From: Synechococcus sp. RedBA-s
Lineage (GTDB): Bacteria > Cyanobacteriota > Cyanobacteriia > PCC-6307 > Cyanobiaceae
NCBI RefSeq assembly: GCF_024345495.1
Contig: NZ_JAGQBF010000024.1
Location: forward strand, 1 to 48,892
Reading direction: 5' to 3'
Length of the DNA: 48,892 bases
Below the pieces are notes generated by a model. It was not told where the DNA came from. It saw nothing but the letters and a program-made list of their open reading frames with translations, and did not search any database. The position numbers and the translations under genes are program-made. Below are positions 1 to 7,605 of this stretch, in pieces (position 1 is the first letter of the stretch; the number at the start of each line of letters is the position of its first letter).

Positions 1-1
1 C

Positions 2-235
2 AACATCTTGGTGGAGAGGCTCTGGCGCACCGTCAAATATGAGGAGGTCTACCTCCGCGCCTATGGCGATGGCTGGGAAGCCGAGATCAGCCTGGCCCGC
101 TTCTTCTGGAGGTATGGCCATGTAAGACCACACAGCTCCCTGGGAGGCAAAACTCCCCATGAGGTCTACACTGAGACCAAACCATGTTCCTCCCGCCCGG
201 AGTTAACGATGTCAGGGGCCGAATCTGTCCAATAA
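2..235 (+). CDS. IS3-family transposase OrfB, C-terminal part
   Basis: The reading frame is open from the left window edge, so the gene is partial. The visible residues are the end of the rve-type integrase core of IS3-family OrfB proteins: ERLWRTVKYEEVYL, a region rich in aromatic residues, then HVRPHSSLGGKTPHEVY. This matches the family pattern in which the catalytic Glu lies a few residues before ERxWRTxKYE and the protein ends soon after RPHxxLxxxTPxEVY. The DDE residues lie outside the window. The stop at 233-235 is about 15 bp before the likely right end of the element. The frame is the same as that of the CHAD relic downstream. Family assignment is confident; function of this copy cannot be judged. 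Confidence 0.85.
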   Translation, partial: NILVERLWRTVKYEEVYLRAYGDGWEAEISLARFFWRYGHVRPHSSLGGKTPHEVYTETKPCSSRPELTMSGAESVQ

Positions 236-250
236 AAGCCATCCACCTCA
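212..250. repeat. Probable right terminal repeat of the IS3-family element
   Basis: IS3-family elements end in TCA on the right. The strand ends CCATCCACCTCA at 239-250, directly after the transposase stop, and coding similarity to a CHAD protein starts right after it. The reverse complement begins TGAGGTGGATGGCTTTTATT, the usual TGA start for this family. The left end is outside the window, so the repeat and the target duplication cannot be confirmed. Confidence 0.45.
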
Positions 251-589
251 GACCTTCACGTTCTCCGCAAGGCAATCAAAGGCGTCCGCTACCGACTCGA
301 ACATCTCGAACCCTTCGCCGGAGCCGGCCTGAGGGACTGGGTCACGGACCTGCGCACGGCCCAGGACCATTTAGGGGATCTGCATGATCTCCAGGTACTC
401 GCTGAGTACGTCGGCCATCAGCTTGATGGTGAACTGGCCAGGGAATTGCCAGGCCTGCATGGTGCACTCGAAGCCGCCATGCATCAGCGCTGGAACGACT
501 GGTAATCCCATGCCCAGCGGTTGATCGAGACTGACAGCCGCCAGTATCTCTACGAATCCCTCCTGCCCGGGATGGTTTCGGCCTCCTAG
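251..589 (+). pseudogene. CHAD-domain protein, C-terminal relic with an in-frame stop
   Basis: From about 254 the frame reads LHVLRKAIKGVRYRLEHL and later AQDHLGDLHDLQVLAEY. These are the two hallmark helices of the CHAD domain (conserved histidine alpha-helical domain, polyphosphate binding): RKxIKxxRYxLE and LxxLQxxLGxLHDLxVL. The start of the gene is missing because the IS3 element abuts it. A TAA at 503-505 follows WNDW, but the same frame continues with plausible residues (RLIETDSRQYLYESLL) to a TAG at 587-589, so the TAA probably truncates the original gene. CHAD proteins often sit with polyphosphate and energy-storage genes, which fits the other relics in this region. The fragment is almost certainly non-functional. 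Confidence 0.75.
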
Positions 590-765
590 TCCTTTCCATC
601 GACTCCATACTCTACTCCGATCATGTTGCCCTCCACCCTTAGCCTGGGCCCCGAAGACTGAACTATGCCTCCGTAATCCACTGTGGGGCACCTCGAAAAA
701 TCAGCAAAACACTTGATTGAGGCATGATTCCTATTATCATCGGTTGAGCAATTTTCACGACAACT

Positions 766-1800
766 GTGGGTCAGAGAGTCTTCTGCGAGGAGCAGCAAAG
801 AGTCACAAGGCTCCAGGACAAAAAACCAGTTCTCAAAAGCCTGGCTGATTCAATTCCCTGGGCATCATTCCGCCCACTGCTTGACAAGGGCTATGTCCAG
901 GAGCGCAAGACCAATGCAGGGCGCAAGAGGATTGATCTGCTGATCCTTTTCAAGATGCTCGTTCTTCAGCAGCTTTTCAACCTCAGCGATGAAGAGCTTG
1001 AATTCCAGGTGAATGACAGGAGCTCCTTTGAGGAGTTTGTCGGACTTGGTGTGATGAACAGCATTCCAGATGCCACCACAGTCGCCTTCTTCAGAGAGCG
1101 TCTGCGCAAGGCGGAAGTTATCGAGGAGCTCTTCGAGATGTTTGAGGCATACCTCCGCTCCCAGGGCCTCCAAGCCCGCGGTGGCCAGATCATCGATGCG
1201 ACTCTCGTCCCGGTTCCCAAGCAACGCAATACCCGCGAGGAGAACAAAGAAATCAAAGCCAGAAGGCTGCCGGAGGGCTGGGATGAAAACCCAGATCGCT
1301 TGCAGCAGAAAGATTTAGATGCTCGCTGGACAAAAAAGAACGGCATCAGTTACTACGGTTACAAGAACAGCCTCTGCATCGATGTCGACCATGGATTCAT
1401 CCGCCGATATGCTGTCACTTCTGCCAATATCCACGACATACAGATGCTTCCACGCTTGCTGGATCCAGAAAGCGAACATGACTATGTCTGGGCAGACTCA
1501 GCGTATTCAGGTGAATGCTTTGAGGATCTTCTGAGTCTCGGCGGCTTCGAAAGCCTGATCCATGAAAAAGGTGCTCGCAATCATCCGCTCATCGACGCAG
1601 CCAAGGAACTGAATCGGGTCAAGTCGTCAATCAGAGCTTGTGTAGAGCATGTCTTCGGCTGCATGACTATGTCCATGGGCGGAAAACTGATAAGAAAGAT
1701 TGGACTAGAAAAGAATGATGCTTGGTGGGGCCTCAAGTGCCTGACTTTTAACTTACTTCGTTGTCTCCAGCGCTCTTTCCATATAGCAACTGTTGCATGA
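766..1800 (+). CDS. IS5-family DDE transposase
   Basis: The product has 344 residues, full length for IS5-type transposases. The catalytic triad is visible: Asp144 in IIDATLVPVPK, Asp244 in VWADSAYSG and Glu294 in CVEHVFGCM, with the characteristic YGYKN before a helical stretch and IHD after the second strand. The N-terminal part (ADSIPWASFRPLL, and ILFKMLVLQQLFNLSDEE) is the DUF772-like DNA-binding region of the family. The start chosen is GTG at 766; a slightly later start is possible because residues 1-20 are not conserved. No frameshift or internal stop is seen, so the enzyme may be functional. Confidence 0.93.
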   Translation: MGQRVFCEEQQRVTRLQDKKPVLKSLADSIPWASFRPLLDKGYVQERKTNAGRKRIDLLILFKMLVLQQLFNLSDEELEFQVNDRSSFEEFVGLGVMNSIPDATTVAFFRERLRKAEVIEELFEMFEAYLRSQGLQARGGQIIDATLVPVPKQRNTREENKEIKARRLPEGWDENPDRLQQKDLDARWTKKNGISYYGYKNSLCIDVDHGFIRRYAVTSANIHDIQMLPRLLDPESEHDYVWADSAYSGECFEDLLSLGGFESLIHEKGARNHPLIDAAKELNRVKSSIRACVEHVFGCMTMSMGGKLIRKIGLEKNDAWWGLKCLTFNLLRCLQRSFHIATVA

Positions 1801-1867
1801 ATCTTCCGCAGAAGCTCCCATGGCTCAGGAGATCTCGTCAATGCTCGAGATAAGATTCTCCTGCTCT

Positions 1868-1889
1868 GCCGCCTCTTCGGCGGCTTTTT
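1868..1889 (+). terminator. Rho-independent terminator of the IS5 element
   Basis: A perfect 6-bp GC stem, GCCGCC at 1868-1873 and GGCGGC at 1879-1884, with the loop TCTTC is followed at once by TTTTT. It lies 68 bp after the transposase stop and inside the right inverted repeat, so it would end transposase transcription within the element. Confidence 0.75.
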
Positions 1890-1932
1890 CGTGTCCGCAG
1901 AGACCCTGCAAATTGTTGATTATTCGAGGTGC

Positions 1933-2283
1933 ACTTATGCACCCATTGATGGGTAAGTGCAGGCTGTTCTACTTGCCGCGCATCTTCAGGCCACGCTAAT
2001 CCCAGGAGGGGAACACGCTCAGGCCCCCTCAGCATGCGCGGCCGCACAAGGACTGATGCGAGCTAGGAGCTTGTTGCGCGTAGCCCGCCCACCTTCATGC
2101 TTACCCAAAAATCCCGCCCGAGGGGGAGGCAGGCTGTTGAGGTATTGGGGTGGGTGTTGGGAGAAAGTTTTGTCGGGTCTCCGATGCCGGCGAGATCGCC
2201 ACCTCAGAAACGAAACGCGGTGTCCTTATTCCTCGTCATGGGTGTTGTATTCAGACCGACCCGGCTATTGGCAATCCTTGTGT
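1933..2283. other. Intergenic stretch between IS5 and a small secreted-protein gene
   Basis: About 350 bp without a convincing gene. A hairpin spans 1931-1960 and overlaps the right IS end (GCACTTA pairs with TAAGTGC, CCCA with TGGG, with a four-base bulge). The rest has short open frames with arginine-rich, low-complexity translations typical of non-coding GC-rich DNA. No family was recognised. Confidence 0.5.
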
Positions 2284-2553
2284 TTAAGGGTCGAGACCCT
2301 CCCCACACGCAATCCTGTGCCAATCGGATGCCTCCCCATATGACACGTAGTCCTGCCACCGTGCACCACTTCCGCAGGCTCCAGATATTGCAATCTCACC
2401 ACTTTGGATGTTCGCGATTGTATAGCTCGTGCCATTGATGCAGACATTGTAACCGTTATGCTGGCTGCAGTTAGCCTGCGCTGGTGGTGATGGAAAGACG
2501 GTCATGCAAGAGACAGTAACACAAGGAGCTAGCGTAACGATAAAGTTTTTCAT
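2284..2553 (-). CDS. Small secreted cysteine-containing protein, unknown function
   Basis: The product is 89 residues. Residues 1-27 look like a signal peptide: MKNF, a hydrophobic core (IVTLAPCVTVSCMTVF) and a cleavage-like SPPAQA before NCSQHNG. The mature part of about 62 residues has several cysteines (in NCSQ, NVCIN, SGACGSG, IACGEG), which suggests a disulfide-bonded exported peptide. The ATG at 2553 is the only start that keeps the signal sequence. Base composition in and around it is less GC-rich than in neighbouring genes, consistent with recent acquisition beside the IS5 element. I do not recognise a family; the signal peptide is the main support for a real gene. Confidence 0.55.
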   Translation of the reverse strand: MKNFIVTLAPCVTVSCMTVFPSPPAQANCSQHNGYNVCINGTSYTIANIQSGEIAISGACGSGARWQDYVSYGEASDWHRIACGEGLDP

Positions 2554-2621
2554 GATCTTGAGATGGTTTTAAAGGGTCGCCCCCTGGAACCTCTTCATCA
2601 TCGCCGAAGCGAATCTACGCG

Positions 2622-2645
2622 CAACAGGCTCCTAGGAGGCTGTTG
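2622..2645. repeat. 24-bp near-perfect palindrome
   Basis: CAACAGGCTCCTAGGAGG followed by CTGTTG is self-complementary in 11 of 12 pairs, centred on CCTAGG. It lies in the 244-bp gap between the secreted-protein gene and the pentapeptide-repeat gene, which otherwise shows nothing recognisable. It could be a transcription stop for the flanking leftward genes or a relic of a mobile-element end. Confidence 0.5.
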
Positions 2646-2797
2646 CACATAGATCACGCCGCACCTTCTCCACAGACGGCCAAGTATCTGCCCAAAAGCT
2701 TGTGACAGCAATGGCTTTGGGCGAGAGAATGGGCCACGAGCAAGCCCAAAACATTCCGCCCCTGGTTGCCTCAGCTGGCCGAGTTTTCAGCGAACTC

Positions 2798-3964
2798 TTA
2801 GTGCTCCAGCTTGCTGGGAATGGCCTTGAGGCTGCCGGCAAGGCTCTGGCGCGTGCGGCTGCCGCCCCAGGAGGCCAGGTAAAGGCGCGTCTCGGCGTCC
2901 AGCTGGCGCAGGTCGGAGAGGTTGGCGTTCTCGACGATCGCACCTGACCCTGCTCCCGACTGGAAATCCGGTGGGATGCGTGGATCCGCGGGTGTGGCTG
3001 TCTCGGCGGTGCCGTAAAAGAAACGCGTGCGCTCCAGCCGGGCTCCATCGAGATCGGCACCACTGAGGTTGACCCCCGCCAAGTTGGCATCCGCCAGATC
3101 GGAATCCCGCAGGTTGGTCCCGCCCAGGTTGGCACCGTTGAAATCCACCCCCCGCAGGTCCGCGCCCGAAAGATCCACCCCCCGCAGCATCTGTTTCAGG
3201 TGGATCACGGGCACCCCATCGAGGCGGTCCACCTCGTAGTTGCCCTCTCCATCGAGAATCGCCCGGCCCAGGCGTTGGTCCCGGCGTAGGGGCGTGAGCA
3301 GGCGGGCGTGGGCGAGGAAGCGCAGGACCTTGGCCTTGCCCTCGCTGTCGATGCTGCCCAAAACTGCCGCTAGGCGGCCCTCGGCCAGCATGCGCTCCAG
3401 GGGCCAATCCTCCAGCAAGCCGTCCTCATCGCTGATCAGCTCGGAGAGGCCCTGAATCAAGCTATCGATGGTCTGGGCCTGGGTGATGCGGTTCTGCTGG
3501 GTGGTCAGCCTCTGGTCGACCACAAACTGGCGCCAGGCGATCACCAAGGCCACGAAGGCCACCAGGATCTGGCCGAAGGCTCCGATCACCCCCTCCCCGA
3601 CGGCTCCGATCGCGGTCCAGTCGCCGCTGCGGTAGATCGCGGCCAGGGGTTCCCACCAGCCCAGGGCCAAGCTGATCGCCACCGCCCCCAGCACCAGACC
3701 GAGCAGGGCCAGGGTCTGCACCGTGGCGGGTTCCTCGAGCCGCGAGCGCAGCACCACCCACAGAGGTGGCAGCAGCTGCAGCAGGGAGAGGACCAGGGTG
3801 AGGAGCCCCCCCAGCAGGGCCAGCCAGGTCCAGCCCAGGACCAGGGCCGCCAACGTGACGAAAACGGCCAACAGCAACTGCAGGGCCGGCAGCTCCTTGA
3901 GCCGAGAAAGGGCCGCCCGGCTACGGAACGGCAGCACCGGTCGTTCATCGGGGGTGGCGGCCAT
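2798..3964 (-). CDS. Membrane protein with C-terminal pentapeptide repeats
   Basis: The product has 388 residues. The N-terminal half has three or four predicted membrane segments: about residues 27-70 (a long Leu/Val/Ala-rich stretch ending in LLPPLWVVL), about 85-103 (LALLGLVLGAVAISLALG) and about 130-146 (ILVAFVALVIAW). A soluble region follows, and then about ten pentapeptide units of the A(D/N)LxG type (VDLSGADLRGVDFNGANLGG, ADANLAGVNLSGADLDGARL) at about 260-310. Pentapeptide repeats fold as a right-handed beta helix; such fusions with membrane regions are common in cyanobacteria and have no established role. Its start lies 5 bp after the stop of the upstream cation antiporter, so the two are probably one transcript. 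Confidence 0.85.
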   Translation of the reverse strand: MAATPDERPVLPFRSRAALSRLKELPALQLLLAVFVTLAALVLGWTWLALLGGLLTLVLSLLQLLPPLWVVLRSRLEEPATVQTLALLGLVLGAVAISLALGWWEPLAAIYRSGDWTAIGAVGEGVIGAFGQILVAFVALVIAWRQFVVDQRLTTQQNRITQAQTIDSLIQGLSELISDEDGLLEDWPLERMLAEGRLAAVLGSIDSEGKAKVLRFLAHARLLTPLRRDQRLGRAILDGEGNYEVDRLDGVPVIHLKQMLRGVDLSGADLRGVDFNGANLGGTNLRDSDLADANLAGVNLSGADLDGARLERTRFFYGTAETATPADPRIPPDFQSGAGSGAIVENANLSDLRQLDAETRLYLASWGGSRTRQSLAGSLKAIPSKLEH

Positions 3965-3969
3965 GGCGC

Positions 3970-5067
3970 TCAGGCCGCCTGGAAGTAGAAGCCGGCCGCC
4001 AGGATCAGGTAGGCCGCAAGCAGCAGCACCCCCTCTAGCCAGTCGGAGCGGCCATCGACACTGACCAGGTTGCTGACAACCACAGCTGTGATCACTGTCA
4101 CGAGTTCATAGACATCAAAGCTCAGATCGAGGGGATGGCCCAGCAGCGGCCCGATCAGCACCAGCACCGGCACCACCAGCAGGGCCACCAGCAGGGTGGA
4201 GCCCAGCGACACCGACACCGAGAGATCCATCTTGTTCTTGCGGGCCATGGTTACGGCGGTGAGGTACTCGGCCGTACCGCCCAGCAGGGGCAGCAGCACC
4301 ACACCGGTGAACAGGGCCGTGAGCCCCAGTCCCTCGGTCACGGCCTCCACCACGCCGACGAACAGCTCCGATTCGTAGGCCAGCACAGCGGTGGCCGCCA
4401 GCAGTACCCCCAGCCAGGGCAGCAGCGGCGGCTTGCTGGCGCTTTCACCGGTCTGCCCGTGGGCCGTGGGCTCCTGGGCTTCCAGATCGGCGGCGGCCAC
4501 TTCGTAGAGGCTTCGATGAGTGCCAAGGGAGAACAGCAACGTGAGGCCATAGACCGCCAGCAGCACCCAGGCCACGAAGGTGGAGAAGCCCTGGGTGCTC
4601 TCCGCCGTATGGCCGCCCGAGAGCACGGACAGGCTGGGAATCAGGATCGCCAGGACAGCCAGGGTCATGGCCGAGCCGTTGACCCGCGCCACCACCGGCT
4701 GGAACGTCTGTTCTTTACGCCCGATGCCCCCCACAAGCATCGAAAGTCCCAGGGCCAGCAGCAGGTTGGCCATCACCGTGCCGGTGATGCTTGCTTTGAC
4801 GATCTCCACCAGGCCGGCCTTGAGGGCCACCAGGGCGATGATCAGTTCTGTGGCGTTGCCGAACACCGCGTTGAGCAGGGCGCCGATCGAGGGGCCCAGG
4901 GTGATCGAGAGCTCCTCTGTGGCGGTGCTCAGCCAGATAGCCAGGGGGATGATCGCGATCGCAGAGGTCACGAACACGGCGCCATCGCCCCAGTGCAGGG
5001 CCTCGGCGGCGATGGACACCGGCACCATCGCCAGCAGGCCGATGGAAGCGGTCCGGCGCAACGACAT
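3970..5067 (-). CDS. Ca2+/H+ antiporter of the CAX (CaCA) family
   Basis: An integral membrane exchanger with two homologous halves. The first alpha repeat contains GNATELIIALVALKAG followed by ASITGTVMANLLLALG; the second contains GGTAEYLTAVTMARKN followed by LSVSVSLGSTLLVALLV. In most CAX proteins the second motif is GNAAEH; here it is GGTAEY. About eleven membrane segments are visible. The frame stays open upstream to 5217, but family members start like MSLRRTASIGLLAMVPVSIA, so ATG at 5067 is preferred (365 residues). A cytoplasmic loop rich in Glu, Thr and Ser separates the halves. The role is probably calcium or sodium efflux at high pH or salt. It is co-oriented with, and 5 bp from, the pentapeptide gene. 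Confidence 0.9.
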   Translation of the reverse strand: MSLRRTASIGLLAMVPVSIAAEALHWGDGAVFVTSAIAIIPLAIWLSTATEELSITLGPSIGALLNAVFGNATELIIALVALKAGLVEIVKASITGTVMANLLLALGLSMLVGGIGRKEQTFQPVVARVNGSAMTLAVLAILIPSLSVLSGGHTAESTQGFSTFVAWVLLAVYGLTLLFSLGTHRSLYEVAAADLEAQEPTAHGQTGESASKPPLLPWLGVLLAATAVLAYESELFVGVVEAVTEGLGLTALFTGVVLLPLLGGTAEYLTAVTMARKNKMDLSVSVSLGSTLLVALLVVPVLVLIGPLLGHPLDLSFDVYELVTVITAVVVSNLVSVDGRSDWLEGVLLLAAYLILAAGFYFQAA

Positions 5068-5171
5068 AAACCGGCAGCGAATGGCCCGCATTCTGCTGGC
5101 CCTCGGTCCGATCCAATCGATCAACCATGAACCGATGACAGCGCTCAAGCAACTGGCACAGGCTGCAGCGA

Positions 5172-5410
5172 ATGGTGGATCTGGGCTACGAGAAGGGAGA
5201 ACGAACGCCGTGGGCACACACGGTGCGCATAGTCCAGCAGCTGAACCAGCGGTCCTGGCGCATTGGCCTGAGCTGGAAGCCCAACGTTCCCTGCTCAGCC
5301 AGGTCCAGATCGAGGAGCAGGAGCGAAAAGCCTACGAACGTCTGAGTCAGGTGGCGGCAGGCCGGGTGGAGCGGCTGCTCGATCTTCTCAAGCAAGAGGT
5401 GGCGCCATAG
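5172..5410 (+). pseudogene. Possible small gene broken by a frameshift
   Basis: From ATG 5172 one frame reads MVDLGYEKGERTPWAHTVRI and then QQLNQRSWRIGLSW before turning into low-complexity SRSRSR. From about 5270 another frame reads EAQRSLLSQVQIEEQERKAY and continues as a Glu/Leu-rich helix to a stop at 5408-5410 (LLDLLKQEVAP). Joined, the two would make a helical protein of about 78 residues. I do not recognise a family and coding is not certain. Confidence 0.3.
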
Positions 5411-5413
5411 CCA

Positions 5414-5803
5414 TCAGGAGTGTTGATCCACTCCCTCCAGCGCCGTGCGCAGCTCACCGATGAACTTCTCATCCAGCTCGGTGGCGCTGAGTTCCTCGCC
5501 CACCAGGTCCTGGATCAGGGGATAGAAGCGCACCTCGAACCATTTGCGGAACACTGGGTCAGTGCGCTCCGCCGGCCAGGTGCCGGTGTCGCGATGCCAG
5601 TAGTCGAGCTCGGCTTCAAAGATCGCCTCGTAGACCTCCTCGAGGATTTCTTCGGCCTCCTCTTGCGTGGCGTAGTCAGGGATCAGGTACAGGCAGGGCT
5701 CCCTGGCGTCGGCCGCATTGACATCCAGATCCAGAGGCTTGGCCCACTCGAGCAGCTGCTGGCTGGGGTAGATCCCCACCGCGCAGCGGTTCACCACGGC
5801 CAT
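5414..5803 (-). CDS. Conserved cyanobacterial protein of unknown function
   Basis: The product has 129 residues and is soluble, acidic and without a signal or membrane segment. It contains PCLYLIPDYATQEEAEEILE, a helix-rich centre and the pattern YWHRDTGTWPAERTDPVFRKW. I recall similar short proteins as conserved hypotheticals in cyanobacteria, but no function is established. The protein looks intact and coding is well supported by codon use. Its 3' end meets the 3' end of the broken ORF on the other strand with a gap of 3 bp. Confidence 0.8.
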   Translation of the reverse strand: MAVVNRCAVGIYPSQQLLEWAKPLDLDVNAADAREPCLYLIPDYATQEEAEEILEEVYEAIFEAELDYWHRDTGTWPAERTDPVFRKWFEVRFYPLIQDLVGEELSATELDEKFIGELRTALEGVDQHS

Positions 5804-5950
5804 GGCCCACCCGGCGGCATTGACTGAACGCTAGGCATGGCCACCTGAGCAGGCTTGGCGCCGCGGGGGAAGCCTGAGGACTCTTTGGCCGGGAGGTAGA
5901 GGGGGCCAGCAGGATGGCACCCTTTTAATGAAGCCTCCGGAGACACATCG

Positions 5951-6271
5951 ATGAAGGTGATCGTCGATCTCTGCGTTGTACCGATCGGGGTTGGCGTCAA
6001 CCTGGCGCCCTACATCGCTGCCTGCGAACGGGTGCTGCTCAACGCCGGCCTCAAGATCCAGCTGCATCCCAACGGCACCGCGATCGAGGGCGAGTGGGTG
6101 CCTGTCTTCAAAGCCATCGAGGCCTGCCATCAGGCCGTGCACGCCATGGGCTGCCCCCGCATCTACACCACCGTGAAGGTCAACACCCGCACCGATCGGG
6201 ACCAGACGCTGGAGGAGAAGGTGGCCAGCGTTGAGGCATTGCTTCAACAGCGGCCTGAAAGGGGCCAATGA
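5951..6271 (+). CDS. MTH1187-family thiamine-binding protein
   Basis: The product has 106 residues, the full length of the MTH1187/YkoF-like family (DUF77). Typical parts are visible: MKVIVDLCVVPIGVGVNLAPYIAACE at the N-terminus, a central strand with QLHPNGTAIEGEW, and the closing stretch RIYTTVKVNTRTDR. These proteins are small ferredoxin-like dimers or tetramers that bind thiamine, with a suggested role in thiamine supply or sensing. No thiamine genes are adjacent. A hairpin 3 bp after the stop may end its transcript. Confidence 0.88.
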   Translation: MKVIVDLCVVPIGVGVNLAPYIAACERVLLNAGLKIQLHPNGTAIEGEWVPVFKAIEACHQAVHAMGCPRIYTTVKVNTRTDRDQTLEEKVASVEALLQQRPERGQ

Positions 6272-6273
6272 TA

Positions 6274-6297
6274 AGGGCGCCCCGAGTCGAGCGCCCT
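6274..6297 (+). terminator. Hairpin after the thiamine-binding protein gene
   Basis: AGGGCGC at 6274-6280 pairs perfectly with GCGCCCT at 6291-6297 around a 10-base loop. It starts 3 bp after the stop. There is no T tract, so it is either a weak terminator or an RNA-stabilising 3' hairpin. The following 160 bp up to the DUF167 gene show nothing recognisable. Confidence 0.45.
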
Positions 6298-6456
6298 ACT
6301 GCTTCGCAGAAGCCAAGGGCTAGGGCCGGTTGCAGGAAACTGGTTGGAACCGCCCTAGTCGAGGCCTCTGATTCATTAATAGCCCCGCCGGCCCGCCGTG
6401 TCAGTACGGCAAGCCGATCGCAGCCGCAGGGCATCAGCTCAGAGACTCTCTGCTCA

Positions 6457-6741
6457 TCACTGGCGGCCGCTCAACCCAAGAAGCGCACACCGCACCTCGT
6501 CCACCGAGAACCCTTCCACGGCGATCCATTTGCGCCGGCTGCTCTGGCCACGCACCAGTGCCACCCTGCTGGGAGCGACGCCAAGTCGCTCGGCGACGAA
6601 TCGCCGCAATGACTCATTGGCAGCACCCTCAACTGGCGGGGCCGTCAGCCGGATCACCACCGCGTCATCCCTAAGCCCCACCACCTCGTTGCGACGGCTG
6701 CACGGCTGGATCCACAGGGCAATGCTCTCGCTGGCAGTCAT
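6457..6741 (-). CDS. DUF167 (YggU) family protein
   Basis: The product has 94 residues, the normal size of this family. The conserved core is present: VVIRLTAPPVEGAANESLRR, then the helix RFVAERLGVAPSRVALVRG and the strand-forming SSRRKWIAVEG. The Lys of the usual APPVxGKAN motif is absent (PVEGAANE). DUF167 proteins are small alpha/beta proteins with no proven function. The gene is complete and isolated, with flanking genes pointing away on either side. Confidence 0.87.
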   Translation of the reverse strand: MTASESIALWIQPCSRRNEVVGLRDDAVVIRLTAPPVEGAANESLRRFVAERLGVAPSRVALVRGQSSRRKWIAVEGFSVDEVRCALLGLSGRQ

Positions 6742-6802
6742 TCATCCCATCCCACTGCCTGCTGTGGATTCCATCGACATGCCGCAGCGTTGAGGGCATG
6801 GG

Positions 6803-7591
6803 GTGAGGTGGGTCGATCTTCCTGTCAGAAGTCACCTCCGGTCCGACTTTCGATGCGTTCTTCCACCGCTTCCCACAGCACCCGGTAAGCCAGGCTCTGA
6901 GCTGCGCCCGGCGCAGATCGGCGGCACTCTCCCGGCTGTGTTCGGCCAGGTGAAGCCGGGTGAGCGGATATCTTTCGATGACGGATGCATCTGTGGGGTG
7001 ATTGTTGCGGTGGAGCCGCAGGCCCTGCTGGTGGAGATCACCGAGGCCCGCCGCCGAGGCAGCCGCCTGCGGGCGGATCAGGGCATCAACCTCCCCGACA
7101 CAGCGCTGGTGCTACCGGCCCTCACGCAGCGCGACCGCGACCGAGCCGTGCTGCCATTCGTCGCCCGCCACACCAATAGCGTGACCTTCTCGTACGTGCA
7201 ATCTCCGGCGGATGTGGAGGGGCTTCACGTCCTGCTCTGTCAACTCAACCGGGCAGATCATGGCCTGATCCTGAAGATCGAGACGCGCCAGGCCTTCGAC
7301 GATCTGCCCGCCATACTGCTGAGCGCCATGGCTTCCAACGCGCCGTTGGGCGTGATGATCGCCCGGGGTGATCTGGTGATCGAGTGCGGCTGGGAAAGGC
7401 TGGCAGAGCTGCAGGCGGAAATCCTGCGGTTCTGCGAAGCCGCCCATCTGCCCTGCATCTGGGCCACCCAGGTGCTCGAGGAACTGGCCCATCACGGCAT
7501 CCGGCAGCGCATGCACGGCCACCAGCACAAGACGCGCTCCTTGTTCCGGCGGCTGGAACTGGCGACCAACCACAGCGCCCTGGCGCCGTGA
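6803..7591 (+). pseudogene. Pyruvate-kinase-like gene, truncated and internally deleted
   Basis: Residues from about 38 onward match the catalytic barrel of a large pyruvate-kinase-like family: VKPGERISFDDGCICGVI, LRADQGINLP, FSYVQSPADVE, LILKIETRQAFDDLPAIL, GVMIARGDLVIECGWERL and CIWATQVLEELA. Three things are wrong. The N-terminal domain with the substrate-binding Arg and Asn residues is missing, replaced by about 37 unrelated residues. The highly conserved stretch that should follow ATQVLE (TRAExxDxxxA and the GP-Y region) is absent: the sequence jumps from ELAHHG to a C-terminal QRMHGHQHKTRSLFRRL, which suggests an in-frame deletion of about 40 codons. The GTG at 6803 is only the first possible start. 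Catalysis is very unlikely. Confidence 0.78.
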
Positions 7592-7605
7592 GGTCAAAGG
7601 TGGAT

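Larger units (their letters stand above)
688..1932 (+). mobile_element. IS5-family insertion sequence, about 1245 bp
   Basis: The transposase gene is bracketed by an imperfect inverted repeat. The left copy starts at 688 with GCACCTCGAAAAATCAGCAA; the right copy, read on the complement from 1932, is GCACCTCGAATAATCAACAA, giving 18 matches in 20. The length of about 1.2 kb is normal for IS5 elements. No convincing 4-bp target duplication is visible (GTGG on the left, ACTT on the right), so either the ends are off by a few bases or one flank has been rearranged. A strong hairpin followed by five T lies between the transposase stop and the right repeat. The transposase is intact, so this copy could be active. 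Confidence 0.8.

Noticed and set aside
688-1932. 4-bp target duplication around the first IS5 element
   Set aside because: The four bases on each side (GTGG and ACTT) do not match in any alignment of the ends I tried.
2632-3135. Minus-strand frame of 167 codons overlapping the pentapeptide gene
   Set aside because: It overlaps the conserved pentapeptide-repeat region in a different frame. Its last 50 residues (FWACSWPILSPKAIAVTSFW) look oddly protein-like and could be a relic of another gene, but I cannot name a family.
4135-5130. 331-codon plus-strand frame opposite the Ca2+/H+ antiporter
   Set aside because: Gln/His-rich shadow of a membrane protein gene, no motif.
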